From Candidatus Adiutrix sp. (GTDB lineage: Bacteria; Desulfobacterota; Desulfarculia; Adiutricales; Adiutricaceae): a DNA stretch of 24,962 nt. Below the pieces are notes generated by a model, which ran no database searches, was not told where the DNA came from, and saw only the letters and a list, made by a program, of their open reading frames with translations. The position numbers and the translations under genes are program-made. Shown here piece by piece: positions 12,377-20,136 of the stretch (the first letter of the stretch is position 1; each line of letters opens with the position of its first letter). The stretch is from NCBI GenBank assembly GCA_031285975.1, contig JAITVE010000311.1, forward strand, positions 1-24,962, written 5' to 3'.

Positions 12377-14173
12377 TCAGTCTTCATCCGTTTTCAAGAC
12401 GGCCACAAAAGCGCTCTGGGGCACTTCAATCTGGCCGACCATTTTCATGCGCTTTTTGCCCTTCTTCTGCTTTTCCAGCAGTTTGCGCTTGCGGCTGATG
12501 TCGCCGCCGTAACACTTGGCGGTCACGTCCTTGCGGAAGGCGCTGATGGTGGTGCGGGCGATAATCTGCCCGCCGATGGCCCCCTGGATGGCGATTTTGA
12601 ACTGCTGGCGCGGCAACTCGTCTTCCAGGCGTTCGCACATGTTCAGGGCGCGCTGGCGGGCCCGCTCCCGGTGGACGATGACGGAGAGTGCGTCCACCTT
12701 GTCGCCGTTTAAGAGGATATCCACCTTCACCAGGTCGTTCTGCCTATAATCCAGCATCTCGTAGTCAAAGCTGCCATAGCCCTGGGTGACGCTTTTGAGG
12801 CGGTCGTAAAAATCGTAAATCACTTCGGCCAGGGGCAGTTCAAAAGAAATTTCCACGCGCCCCGGAGTGGGATAGTGCATCTGGGAATTTTCGCCCCGCC
12901 TATCGAGGCCCAGCTTCATAATGGCCCCGATGTACCGTTCCGGGGCCATGATGGAGGCCCGGATGTAGGGCTCGTAGGCTTTGTCGATGTAAATCGGATC
13001 GGGGTAATCCTGCGGGTTGTCGATCATCAATTCCTCGCCGTCTTTGAGCAGGAATTTGTAGCGCACCGAGGGCGCGGTCATGATGATGGACTGGTCGAAT
13101 TCCCGCTCCAGCCGCTCCTGCACGATCTCCAGGTGCAAGAGGCCCAAAAAGCCGCAGCGGAAGCCCAGGCCCAGGGCCGCCGAACTGTCCTTTTGATAAA
13201 CCAGGGCCGCGTCGTTGAGTTTATATTTTTCCAAGGCTTCGGCCAGGGCCGGGAAATCGTCCGAGGCCACCGGGTAGATGGAGGAAAACACCACCGGCAG
13301 CACTTCTTTAAAGCCCGGCAAACGCTCGGTGGCCCGGCGGTCGGCCAGGGTGATGGTGTCGCCAATGGCCACGTCGGACACGGTTTTGATGCCCGCGATG
13401 ATGTAGCCCACCATGCCCGCCGAAAGCTCTTTCACCGGCTCGCGGTCGAGGCGGAACAGGCCCACTTCCTCCACCTTGTGCTCGGCGGAGTTGGACATGA
13501 GCATGATAATATCCCCGGCCCGGAAGCGGCCGTCCATAACCCGCACGGCCACGATGGTGCCCCGGAAGGGGTCGTAGTGCGCGTCGAAAATGAGGGCCTT
13601 CAGCGGGGCCTCCGGGTCGCCGATAGGCGCGGGGATGCGGTCGATGACGGCCTTGAAAACATCCGCCAGGCCCTGCCCGGTTTTGGCCGAGGCCAGCACG
13701 GCCTCCTCAGGGTCCAGCCCCAGGTCGCGCTCAATCTGCTCTTTGGCCATGTCAATGTCAGCGGCCGGGAGGTCGATTTTGTTGATGACCGGGACGATGG
13801 TGAGGTCGTGCTCCATAGCCGCGTAGAGGTTGGCCAGGGTTTGGGCCTCCACGCCCTGGGCCGCGTCCACCAACAGCAGCACGCCCTCGCAGGAGGCCAG
13901 GGCCCGTGAGACTTCGTAGGAAAAGTCCACATGCCCGGGAGTATCAATCAGGTTGAATTCATATTTCTGCCCGTCCGCCCCCACCACCGGGAGGGTGACG
14001 GCGCTGGATTTTATGGTGATGCCGCGCTCGCGCTCCAGATCCATGCTGTCGAGAATCTGGCTGCGGAACTGGCGGTCATCCACCAGCCCGGCCTCCTGAA
14101 TAAGCCGGTCGGCCAGGGTGGACTTGCCGTGGTCGATATGGGCCACAATGGAAAAATTTCGTAAATGCTTCAT
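12377..14173 (-). CDS. lepA: Elongation factor 4 (LepA) ribosomal GTPase
   Basis: Counted from ATG 14173, the protein has 598 residues, almost exactly the family length. GTP-binding motifs are AHIDHGKS (residues 11-18), the switch region ERGITIKSSAV, DTPGHVDF (78-84) and NKID (131-134). The C-terminus carries the LepA-specific ISRKRKLLEKQKKGKKRMK region that contacts the ribosome. LepA acts on the ribosome in translation and subunit biogenesis. An earlier in-frame start at 14257 exists, but that stretch contains the promoter and leader hairpin, so 14173 is the start. Downstream genes in the same unit are the QueG-like gene and rnj. Confidence 0.97.
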   Translation of the reverse strand: MKHLRNFSIVAHIDHGKSTLADRLIQEAGLVDDRQFRSQILDSMDLERERGITIKSSAVTLPVVGADGQKYEFNLIDTPGHVDFSYEVSRALASCEGVLLLVDAAQGVEAQTLANLYAAMEHDLTIVPVINKIDLPAADIDMAKEQIERDLGLDPEEAVLASAKTGQGLADVFKAVIDRIPAPIGDPEAPLKALIFDAHYDPFRGTIVAVRVMDGRFRAGDIIMLMSNSAEHKVEEVGLFRLDREPVKELSAGMVGYIIAGIKTVSDVAIGDTITLADRRATERLPGFKEVLPVVFSSIYPVASDDFPALAEALEKYKLNDAALVYQKDSSAALGLGFRCGFLGLLHLEIVQERLEREFDQSIIMTAPSVRYKFLLKDGEELMIDNPQDYPDPIYIDKAYEPYIRASIMAPERYIGAIMKLGLDRRGENSQMHYPTPGRVEISFELPLAEVIYDFYDRLKSVTQGYGSFDYEMLDYRQNDLVKVDILLNGDKVDALSVIVHRERARQRALNMCERLEDELPRQQFKIAIQGAIGGQIIARTTISAFRKDVTAKCYGGDISRKRKLLEKQKKGKKRMKMVGQIEVPQSAFVAVLKTDED

Positions 14174-14200
14174 TAAGATAAGGCCTTTTATAAAATGTAC

Positions 14201-14221
14201 GGCCAGTTGGGATAACTGGCC
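14201..14221 (-). ncRNA. Predicted 5'-terminal stem-loop of the lepA leader
   Basis: GGCCAGTT (14201-14208) and AACTGGCC (14214-14221) form a perfect 8-bp stem with a 5-base loop. The -10 box of the lepA promoter ends at 14229, so transcription should begin at about 14222, placing the hairpin at the very 5' end of the mRNA. Such caps slow 5'-end-dependent decay. On the plus strand the stem is followed by TTTTA, so a weak terminator for plus-strand transcripts is an alternative, although no plus-strand gene is nearby. Confidence 0.55.
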
Positions 14222-14228
14222 TTTTACC

Positions 14229-14257
14229 ATTATAGCGTATCCGGCGGGTTTAGGCAA
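14229..14257 (-). promoter_or_regulatory. sigma70-type promoter of lepA-queG-like-rnj
   Basis: On the minus strand TTGCCT (14252-14257) and TATAAT (14229-14234) are separated by 17 bases. The -10 box is perfect and the -35 matches four of six positions. It lies between the end of the EcfT-like gene (14276) and the lepA start (14173), leaving a leader of about 50 bases. Confidence 0.65.
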
Positions 14258-14275
14258 TGATTGAGAAAAACGCGT

Positions 14276-14866
14276 TCACCACGGCCAGCGTTTGACCAGG
14301 GCGCGGGCCAGTTCTTCGCTTTGGGACATGGCGTCGCGGATGGCGGCGCGGCCCCAGAGGGTGAGGCGGGCGGTGAAGGGGAGATGGGCGGCGCGGCGGC
14401 CCACGACGGTTTTGATGTCCAGGCTGGCGGACAGAAGGCGCGGGATGAGGCGGGCCAGGAGGGCCAGGCTGAGGGCCAGCTTTTGGCCGTTGCGTCGGCC
14501 GAGAACCGGGGTCAGGATGCGCCCGGCGGAGAGGGCCAGCTCCAGGGGAGTCTTGGCCAGCATGAGGTTCAGGCCCAGGGCCAGCCACACGGCCAGGTTG
14601 ACCACCGGCTTGAGTGTGGACGGCTGCACCAGGTGAATCAGGCTGAGGAAGGCGGCCCAGAAGGCCAGGAACGCGGCGGCCAGCTTCACCAGCCGCCGCC
14701 CGTGGAAACGTTCAGGCGCGAGAATGGCGGCGGAGAGCCAGCCCAGGGCCGCCGCCGGAACCAGCCAGCGGGCCTCCACAAAGGGCACGGCCAGGGCCGT
14801 CAGCCAGACGGCCGCCCACAGGGGCACGCCCCCGGCCCCGCGCATAAATCTACGCCAGCCCGCCAT
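14276..14866 (-). CDS. EcfT-like energy-coupling transmembrane protein
   Basis: A protein of about 196 residues with four or five hydrophobic segments in its first 110 residues (WAAVWLTALAVPFV, WLVPAAALGWLSAAIL, LAAAFLAFWAAFLSLIHL, AVWLALGLNLMLA). A C-terminal cytosolic part then resembles EcfT/CbiQ coupling helices: TPLELALSAGRIL, LALSLALLARLIPRLLSASLDIK, and a final SEELARALVKRW. EcfT links the two ATPases of an ECF vitamin or metal transporter to the substrate-binding subunit. No ATPase or S-component is encoded nearby, so it is an orphan here. It is shorter than many EcfT proteins. The ATG at 14866 is preceded by a GTG in the same frame; no strong ribosome site is visible. It follows kdsB by 15 bases. 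Confidence 0.6.
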   Translation of the reverse strand: MAGWRRFMRGAGGVPLWAAVWLTALAVPFVEARWLVPAAALGWLSAAILAPERFHGRRLVKLAAAFLAFWAAFLSLIHLVQPSTLKPVVNLAVWLALGLNLMLAKTPLELALSAGRILTPVLGRRNGQKLALSLALLARLIPRLLSASLDIKTVVGRRAAHLPFTARLTLWGRAAIRDAMSQSEELARALVKRWPW

Positions 14867-14881
14867 CACAATATTAACAAC

Positions 14882-15619
14882 TCAATTATCGGCCAGGCGC
14901 AGGGCGTCTTCGGCGGCCTGCACGTCGGCGGGCACGTCCACTTCCGGGGAGAGCCCGGCGGCGATGACCACTTTGATGCGGGCCCCGTTTTCCAAGGCCC
15001 GCAACTGTTCCAGCCGCTCAATGCGCTCCAGGCGGCCCTCGGGCAGGGTCACGAAGCGGCGGAGAAAGCCGGAGCGGTAGGCGTAAATGCCGATGTGCTT
15101 ATAATATTCCTCTTCCCCATCGCGGGGCCAGGGGATGGGAGCCCTTGAAAAATAAAGGGCCTCGTAATCGCGGTTGAAAACGACCTTGACGTGGTTGGGG
15201 TTGTTGATGTCCTCATGGCTGGTGAGGGGCAGGGCCAGGGTGGCCATTTCCAAAGCGGGGTCGGCCTGGAGCGGCCCGGCGGCCAGGGCAGCCTGTTCCG
15301 GGTCGAAGGCGGGCTGGTCGCCCTGGATGTTGAGGATGATGTCCTCGTCGGCCAGGCCCAGAATTTCGGCGGCCTCGGCCAAGCGGTCGGAGCCGGAAAT
15401 GTGGTTGTCGGCGGTCATGACCACCCGGCCGCCAAAGCCCAGCACGGTGCGCTGAATTTCGGCGCTGTCGGTGGCCACCAGCACATCGTCAATGCCCGCA
15501 ATAGCCTGGGCCCGGCGGTAGACGTGCTCTATCATGGGTTTACCCAGAATGGGCACCAGGGCCTTGCCCGGAAAGCGGGTCGAGCCCCAGCGGGTCGGAA
15601 TGAGCGCGATGAGTTTCAT
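14882..15619 (-). CDS. kdsB: 3-deoxy-manno-octulosonate cytidylyltransferase (CMP-Kdo synthetase)
   Basis: Counted from ATG 15619, the protein has 245 residues, matching KdsB. It activates Kdo with CTP to CMP-Kdo for the inner core of lipopolysaccharide. Visible motifs are PTRWGSTRFPGKAL (8-21), ATDSAEI, SGSDRLAEAAE, NIQGDQP (97-103) and FSRAPIPWPRD, with HIGIYAYRSGFL following. ATG 15619 has GAGGAAGG at good spacing; the frame extends 32 codons further but without family similarity. Together with kdsD upstream in the same direction it gives two steps of the Kdo pathway. A separate promoter cannot be placed with confidence in the 160-base gap before it. Confidence 0.95.
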   Translation of the reverse strand: MKLIALIPTRWGSTRFPGKALVPILGKPMIEHVYRRAQAIAGIDDVLVATDSAEIQRTVLGFGGRVVMTADNHISGSDRLAEAAEILGLADEDIILNIQGDQPAFDPEQAALAAGPLQADPALEMATLALPLTSHEDINNPNHVKVVFNRDYEALYFSRAPIPWPRDGEEEYYKHIGIYAYRSGFLRRFVTLPEGRLERIERLEQLRALENGARIKVVIAAGLSPEVDVPADVQAAEDALRLADN

Positions 15620-15778
15620 GGGCAGCCTTCCTCTTTTTTTGTAACCGTTCACGTATATATTAAGGATCAGGTCGGCCAGGCTTCCGTTTTCCAGCCGCTG
15701 TCCCAGAACATCCATTCAATTTTGGTGGCACCAGGGCGCGGGCCTTTCCCGCCATGCCTGGTCTTCCGGGCCAAATTT

Positions 15779-16846
15779 CTAGGCCGGATAGCGGCCTCGA
15801 AACGGTTCCCCCGTTTCATATTCAATGCTGGATGCAATTTTGTCCCGAGTAAAACTCCTCCCCTCCAAACGTCTCCCAAGAGGCCCGAAGCGAGGCGCCG
15901 GGGCCAGCCTCAGGGCCTTATCTATATTTTTTAAAACTATCCCCTTTTTTTGCAGGAGGAATAAAAGCATTTTTAAAGACAATGTGGACTCTCTCTCGGT
16001 ATTTTCATCAATAACGGTGTAATAATGAGAGCCGACGATGTTTAAGGCGCTAAAAAACATTTTCCCCAAGGCGGTATGTTCAATGCCCAGTTCGTCGACA
16101 ATCGCCGCCGGCTCGCCCCAAGCATATTCAAATTTTTCATTACCGGCCAGATCATTCCACAAACGCGGCAAAATTTGGCTGACGAGATCCGCTTCGCTGG
16201 AATTATTTTCGGCCAGATAAATTTCCAACCCGCGCAGGGCCACCGCCGCCCGGCCCCTGACAGACAGCCGGCAGCTCTCGTAAGCGACCGTCGGCAGACC
16301 GGCAAAACTGAAGCTGAAAATTGGCTCCCCGAAAGAAGTTTGCCGCCCCCAACCTAAATGGCGAGAGCCGAACAGTCGGCGCGCCATAGCCATCAGCAAG
16401 TTCAGGCGGGGAGGCCGCAGGTCGACAAGAATAATTTCGTTATCTTTCAGGAAAGCCAAAATTTTTTTAAAAATATCGATTTTTTCATTGCGGACAGCCA
16501 GGCTGATCGGCTGACCACAGTGAGACGCGGCCAGGTCAAAAGCGAGTTCCAATATTGACTTGAATTGCGGTTCTTTTATGGCGTCAAAAGCTGAACCGCA
16601 GGTCACTTTCCAGCGGTGGCGGTCATTGTGGAGCCCCCAGTAATAAAAACAACTCAATTCCCAAAAAATTTGCGACAGATGCTGTTGCTCGACTTGGCCG
16701 TCGTCATACAGGAATTGAAAAATGCGCAAACCCTCAGCGGCGACATGAGCGAGTTGACTTATTGACAGCGCACGGAACCATCGCCGGCACCCCTCGGCCT
16801 CCAGTTCAAGGATATGGGCATATGCGCCCATCATGCTCATGGACAT
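15779..16846 (-). CDS. Unknown protein of 355 residues
   Basis: I do not recognise this protein. It has no signal peptide or clear membrane helix and is rich in aromatic and Trp residues (CRRWFRAL, FWELSCFYYWGLHNDRHRW). It reads as a mostly helical globular protein with a Pro/Arg-rich C-terminus (LAPAPRFGPLGRRLEGR). Segments that could help a search are DNEIILVDLRPPRLNLL, SFSFAGLPTVAYESCRL and NIVGSHYYTVIDE. GC content looks somewhat lower than that of the neighbours. It lies between psd and kdsB, so an envelope-related role is possible but unproven. TATAAT on the minus strand at 16875-16880 may be its own -10 box, with no good -35 box. The first ATG has no clear ribosome site; three more Met codons follow within six residues. 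Confidence 0.8.
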   Translation of the reverse strand: MSMSMMGAYAHILELEAEGCRRWFRALSISQLAHVAAEGLRIFQFLYDDGQVEQQHLSQIFWELSCFYYWGLHNDRHRWKVTCGSAFDAIKEPQFKSILELAFDLAASHCGQPISLAVRNEKIDIFKKILAFLKDNEIILVDLRPPRLNLLMAMARRLFGSRHLGWGRQTSFGEPIFSFSFAGLPTVAYESCRLSVRGRAAVALRGLEIYLAENNSSEADLVSQILPRLWNDLAGNEKFEYAWGEPAAIVDELGIEHTALGKMFFSALNIVGSHYYTVIDENTERESTLSLKMLLFLLQKKGIVLKNIDKALRLAPAPRFGPLGRRLEGRSFTRDKIASSIEYETGEPFRGRYPA

Positions 16847-16909
16847 ACTATATCAGACTGCCTGCCATATTCAAATTATATTTCTTCATTGCCCCTGAAC
16901 GCGCACGTT

Positions 16910-17593
16910 TTAATTCGACCGCGGCCGCCTCCACACCGGCGACCAGCCGGCGGAAACTTTTTGGCCGATGGCCACCATGATTTCGGAATCCGGCGGCAGG
17001 TATAAATCCACGCGGGAGCCGAAGCGGATCATGCCGAAGCGTTGCCCCCGGCGGAGTTCCTCGCCCTCCCCCACCCATGAGACAATGCGGCGGGCCACCA
17101 GACCGGCAATCTGCACCAGGGCCACGCGGCCCTCGGCGGTGTCCAGCACCAGGGCGTTGCGCTCGTTGTGCTCGCTGGCTTTGTCGAAGCTGGCGTTGAC
17201 GAAGAGGCCGGGGTAATAGTTCTGCTCCGCCAGCCGCCCGTCCAGGGGAATGCGGTTGACGTGGACGTTGAAAACGTTCATGAAGATGCTGACTTTTTTG
17301 GCCGGGCCATGGGTATAGGGGTTATCGGCCACGTTTTCAACGCGGATGACGCGGCCGTCAGCCGGGGACAGGCCAAAACCCTCCGGCGGCGTGGGCCGTT
17401 CCGGGTCGCGGAAAAACCAGACTACGAAGGCGGTCAGAAGGAAAAACACCGTGGCCCCGAAGCACATGTCCGCCAGCGCGAAGATGAGGAAACACAAGGC
17501 TGTGCCGATGATGAACACCAGCCCCGGCCGGGCCACCGGCAGCGAGTTGTTGATATTGACGGCCGGAACCCTGACCTGGAAATAATCTTTCAT
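16910..17593 (-). CDS. psd: Phosphatidylserine decarboxylase, short form
   Basis: The 227-residue protein (from ATG 17593, with GGTGAGGAG about six bases upstream) is the short Psd type. Two hydrophobic segments near residues 22-62 anchor it in the inner membrane. They are followed by FFRDPERP, SPADGRVI and the catalytic NVFNVHVNRIP region (His111). RFGSRVDLYLP contains the Gly192-Ser193 self-cleavage site that generates the pyruvoyl group. It converts phosphatidylserine to phosphatidylethanolamine. The usual neighbour pssA is not next to it; instead an unknown gene follows. An earlier in-frame start at 17626 overlaps the hairpin downstream of kdsD and has no ribosome site. Confidence 0.95.
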   Translation of the reverse strand: MKDYFQVRVPAVNINNSLPVARPGLVFIIGTALCFLIFALADMCFGATVFFLLTAFVVWFFRDPERPTPPEGFGLSPADGRVIRVENVADNPYTHGPAKKVSIFMNVFNVHVNRIPLDGRLAEQNYYPGLFVNASFDKASEHNERNALVLDTAEGRVALVQIAGLVARRIVSWVGEGEELRRGQRFGMIRFGSRVDLYLPPDSEIMVAIGQKVSAGWSPVWRRPRSN

Positions 17594-17620
17594 GCTTCTC
17601 CTCACCTTCTGTATGTAGAG

Positions 17621-17645
17621 CCGCAACGCGGGGAAAGCGTTGCGG
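17621..17645 (-). other. Perfect 9-bp hairpin between kdsD and psd
   Basis: CCGCAACGC (17621-17629) and GCGTTGCGG (17637-17645) are perfect inverted arms with a 7-base loop. No T-run follows on the minus strand, so it is not a standard terminator. In the message it sits between the kdsD stop and the psd ribosome site, where it may act as a processing or partial attenuation element that sets different levels for the two genes. Confidence 0.5.
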
Positions 17646-17653
17646 CGTAAGCC

Positions 17654-18640
17654 TTAGGCCAACCCTGCCCGCAGGCAGTCGTGAATGTGCAAAATGCCCG
17701 CCGGTGCGCCCGCGCCCTCTTCCACCACAAAAACGGTGGTGATGGCGCGGCGCTGCATCATCCCCAAAGCTTTGGCGGACAAGGTGTCCGGCTGAATGGT
17801 GACCGGGTTGGGGGTCATGATGTCCCCGGCGGTCAGGGTTAGAAAATCCGCTTTCATGTGGCGGCGCAAATCGCCGTCGGTGATGACGCCGATGAGCGCG
17901 CCGCTTTCGTCCACCACCCCGGTGCAGCCGAAACTCTTGCCGGTGATGGTGTACAGCACTTCCGGCATGGCCTGGGCGCGGGTCACCAGGGGAATTTCGT
18001 CGCCGCTGTGCATAATGTCCCGCACGGACATGAGCTTGCGGCCCAAATGCCCGCCGGGGTGGTAGAGGTGGAACTGCTCCTCGGAAAAGCCCTTGGCCTG
18101 TATGAGGCCCAGGGCCAGGGCGTCGCCGAGAGCCATCATCATGGTGGTGGAAGTGGTGGGCGCGCTGTCGAAGGGGCAGGCCTCGGGGAGGTTCGGCAGA
18201 ATCAGGGCCACCGCAGACTGGGCGGCCAGGGTGCTGTGCGGGTTTTTGGTCACGCCGATGACCGGGAGGCCGCCCCTGGCGCAGAAATCCAGCAAACTGC
18301 CCAACTCGGCGGTTTCCCCGGAGTTGGAATAGGCCAGCAGTACATCGCGGAGCGACAGCATCCCCAAATCGCCGTGGGCGGCCTCGGCGGGGTGGATGAA
18401 ATAGGCCGGGGTGCCGGTGGAGGCCATGGTGGCGGCCACTTTCCGGGCCACGTGCCCGCTTTTGCCCATGCCGGTCACGGCCACGCGGCCCTCGGCTCCG
18501 CCCAGCAGTTCCACGGCACGCACAAAGTTTTCGCCCAGCGTCCCGGCCAGGGCCTCAAGCCCCTGAGCCTCGCCCTTCAACACGCGAACGCCTTCCGCCA
18601 GAAGCGCGTCGGCCGATATTTTCAAAATTCCCTGCGCCAC
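17654..18640 (-). CDS. kdsD: Arabinose-5-phosphate isomerase (KdsD/KpsF family)
   Basis: The 328-residue protein has a SIS sugar-isomerase domain (TGMGKSGHVARKVAATMASTG at about 56-76, AAHGDLGM with His89, and SNSGET at 105-110), followed by two CBS domains (about 205-328). This is the standard layout of KdsD/KpsF/GutQ. The enzyme interconverts ribulose-5-phosphate and arabinose-5-phosphate, the first committed step to Kdo and LPS core. The start is GTG at 18640 with GGAG six bases upstream. It follows the TSCPD gene by 16 bases. With kdsB downstream, this operon holds the first and an activating step of the Kdo branch; kdsA and kdsC are not here. Confidence 0.95.
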   Translation of the reverse strand: MAQGILKISADALLAEGVRVLKGEAQGLEALAGTLGENFVRAVELLGGAEGRVAVTGMGKSGHVARKVAATMASTGTPAYFIHPAEAAHGDLGMLSLRDVLLAYSNSGETAELGSLLDFCARGGLPVIGVTKNPHSTLAAQSAVALILPNLPEACPFDSAPTTSTTMMMALGDALALGLIQAKGFSEEQFHLYHPGGHLGRKLMSVRDIMHSGDEIPLVTRAQAMPEVLYTITGKSFGCTGVVDESGALIGVITDGDLRRHMKADFLTLTAGDIMTPNPVTIQPDTLSAKALGMMQRRAITTVFVVEEGAGAPAGILHIHDCLRAGLA

Positions 18641-18656
18641 AAACGTCTCCGATGCT

Positions 18657-18902
18657 TCACACTTGAATGGTCTTCAGGCCCCGCGCCAGCTGGTCGGGGC
18701 AGGAAGTGCCCTTGTCTTCGCACATAATGCCCGACAGAATCCCGATCACTTCGGCAATTTCGCGGCCCTCGGCCAGCCGGGCCACGCCCTGCAAATTGCC
18801 GTGGCAGCCGTCCTCAACGTCTATCCGGCGGATGACGCTGCCCTCCGTCTCCACGGTCATGCGGGTGGAACACACCCCCTGCGGAATAAAAACGTGCTTC
18901 AT
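18657..18902 (-). CDS. TSCPD domain protein
   Basis: The protein of about 81 residues carries the signature GTSCPDQLARGL near its end and conserved cysteines in GVCS, DGCHGNLQG and IMCEDKGTSC. It matches small stand-alone TSCPD proteins, whose domain also occurs at the C-terminus of class II ribonucleotide reductases. The family's role is unclear; a metal- or redox-linked function is suggested by the cysteines. Its ATG overlaps the TGA of the preceding hydrolase gene (TGATG), with AAAGGA upstream, which indicates coupled translation. A GTG one codon earlier is also possible. Confidence 0.85.
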   Translation of the reverse strand: MKHVFIPQGVCSTRMTVETEGSVIRRIDVEDGCHGNLQGVARLAEGREIAEVIGILSGIMCEDKGTSCPDQLARGLKTIQV

Positions 18903-19441
18903 CACGAGTTCCTTTCAGCGGCTTGCAAAAATTCGGCCCAGACCGCGTAGGCCTCGGGCAGCAGGTGGAGGCCGTCACTGGTGTAGTCCAGCCGCAGCTG
19001 GCGGTTTTCATCGGCCAGGGCCTCGAAAAGGTCGATAAACACCAGGCCGCGCTGGGCCGCTTCGTCCGCCAGCCGCCTATTGAGCCACACCAGTTCCAGC
19101 GTGGGCGGGAGGCCCGGAAAGGACGCTTCCAAAAAGGGCAGCATGGAGACCACCCGCAACGCGGTCTGCGGCGACCGTTCCCGGATTTCGTCCCAGATGC
19201 GCAGGTGGATATCGCCGATTTCATCCGGCGTGGCCCCGCGCAGAAAATCATTAATGCCGATCTGCACAAAAATTTTATCCGGCGTCGGGGTTAACGCGTC
19301 GTCCAGCCTCCCCCAGACCCCGGCCACAGTGTCGCCGTTGATGCCCAAATTCCGCACCCGCGCCCCCGGAAAAACGCGGCTCCAATCGTGCCCGGCAGTG
19401 AGGCTGTCGCCGAGCATGACGATGCGTTTTTCGGCGGTCAT
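18902..19441 (-). CDS. SGNH (GDSL-type) hydrolase, cytosolic copy
   Basis: The 179-residue protein has all four SGNH blocks: GDSLTAG with nucleophile Ser13, the NLGINGD block (31-37), QIGIND with Asn64, and DGLHL with Asp156 and His159. It belongs to the esterase/acyl-hydrolase group related to TesA and similar lysophospholipase-type enzymes. There is no signal peptide. The substrate is unknown; an acyl group of a lipid or sugar is likely. The ATG overlaps the stop of the upstream SGNH gene by four bases (ATGA), and its own stop overlaps the TSCPD start. It is a clear paralogue of the upstream hydrolase. Confidence 0.88.
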   Translation of the reverse strand: MTAEKRIVMLGDSLTAGHDWSRVFPGARVRNLGINGDTVAGVWGRLDDALTPTPDKIFVQIGINDFLRGATPDEIGDIHLRIWDEIRERSPQTALRVVSMLPFLEASFPGLPPTLELVWLNRRLADEAAQRGLVFIDLFEALADENRQLRLDYTSDGLHLLPEAYAVWAEFLQAAERNS

Positions 19442-20136
19442 TGGACGGCCCTGGGAGCGATGGTTCCGGCGGCGTGGGCGGCGCCGGTTTCAGCCTTTAT
19501 GGGCATCACGACAAACGATTCCCCGGCGGCCGCTTGCTCCGCCGCCCGGCTGATGGCGGGCTTCAGCGCCGCCACCCAGGGGTCATAGGCTTTGGGCCGC
19601 AGGTGCAAACCGTCGTAGGACAATTCCTTCGACAAACTGCCCGCCGCGTCGCTCAGGCTGGAATACACATCGATGTAGCGCAGGCCGCGCTCTTTGGCCG
19701 CCGCCCGCAAGAGGTCGTTGGTTCGTGCCACGGGCTGGCCCCAGCGCGGGTAGCGCTTGGCCGAGACGGGCAAAAGCGAGACTATGTGCAGCTCGGCCTC
19801 CGGCAGCCGTTCCCGCAGGGTCTGCCAAATTTTGAGGTGGCGTGACACAATGCCTTCCGGGTTGGGTTTCTTTCCCATGTCGTTAATGCCCGCCTGAAGG
19901 AAAATTATCTCCGGCTGGGCGGTCACCACGTCATCCAGGCGGGCGGCGATGCTCCAGGTGCTGTCGCCGCTGACGCCCAGGTTCAGCACCTCGGCTTCGG
20001 GCAAACGCGCCTGCCAGTCGCACCCGGCGGTCAAACTGTCGCCGAGCATGACCACGCGGGGCCGCTCCCCGGCCCAGGCCACGGCGGCCGCCAGGCAGAG
20101 CGCCGCCGCAATCACTATGCACAAACGCTTACGCAT
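19438..20136 (-). CDS. SGNH (GDSL-type) hydrolase, exported copy
   Basis: Counted from ATG 20136, the 232-residue protein begins with a signal peptide (RKR, then a hydrophobic run, likely cleavage after AVAWA near residue 22). The SGNH catalytic set follows: GDSLTAG with Ser35, NLGVSGD with Gly57, QAGIND with Asn85, and DGLHL with Asp175 and His178. After the domain an Ala-rich tail of about 40 residues appears that the cytosolic copy lacks. It should act in the periplasm. The ATG lies inside the end of the permease gene (8-base overlap, GGAG seven bases upstream), so translation is coupled. A start 12 codons earlier is open but would put extra arginines before the signal peptide. Confidence 0.88.
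   Translation of the reverse strand: MRKRLCIVIAAALCLAAAVAWAGERPRVVMLGDSLTAGCDWQARLPEAEVLNLGVSGDSTWSIAARLDDVVTAQPEIIFLQAGINDMGKKPNPEGIVSRHLKIWQTLRERLPEAELHIVSLLPVSAKRYPRWGQPVARTNDLLRAAAKERGLRYIDVYSSLSDAAGSLSKELSYDGLHLRPKAYDPWVAALKPAISRAAEQAAAGESFVVMPIKAETGAAHAAGTIAPRAVQ

Noticed and set aside
14174-14257. N-terminal extension of LepA by 28 residues
   Set aside because: The region contains the lepA promoter's downstream side and leader hairpin, and LepA proteins begin at the MKHLRNFSIVAHIDHG methionine.
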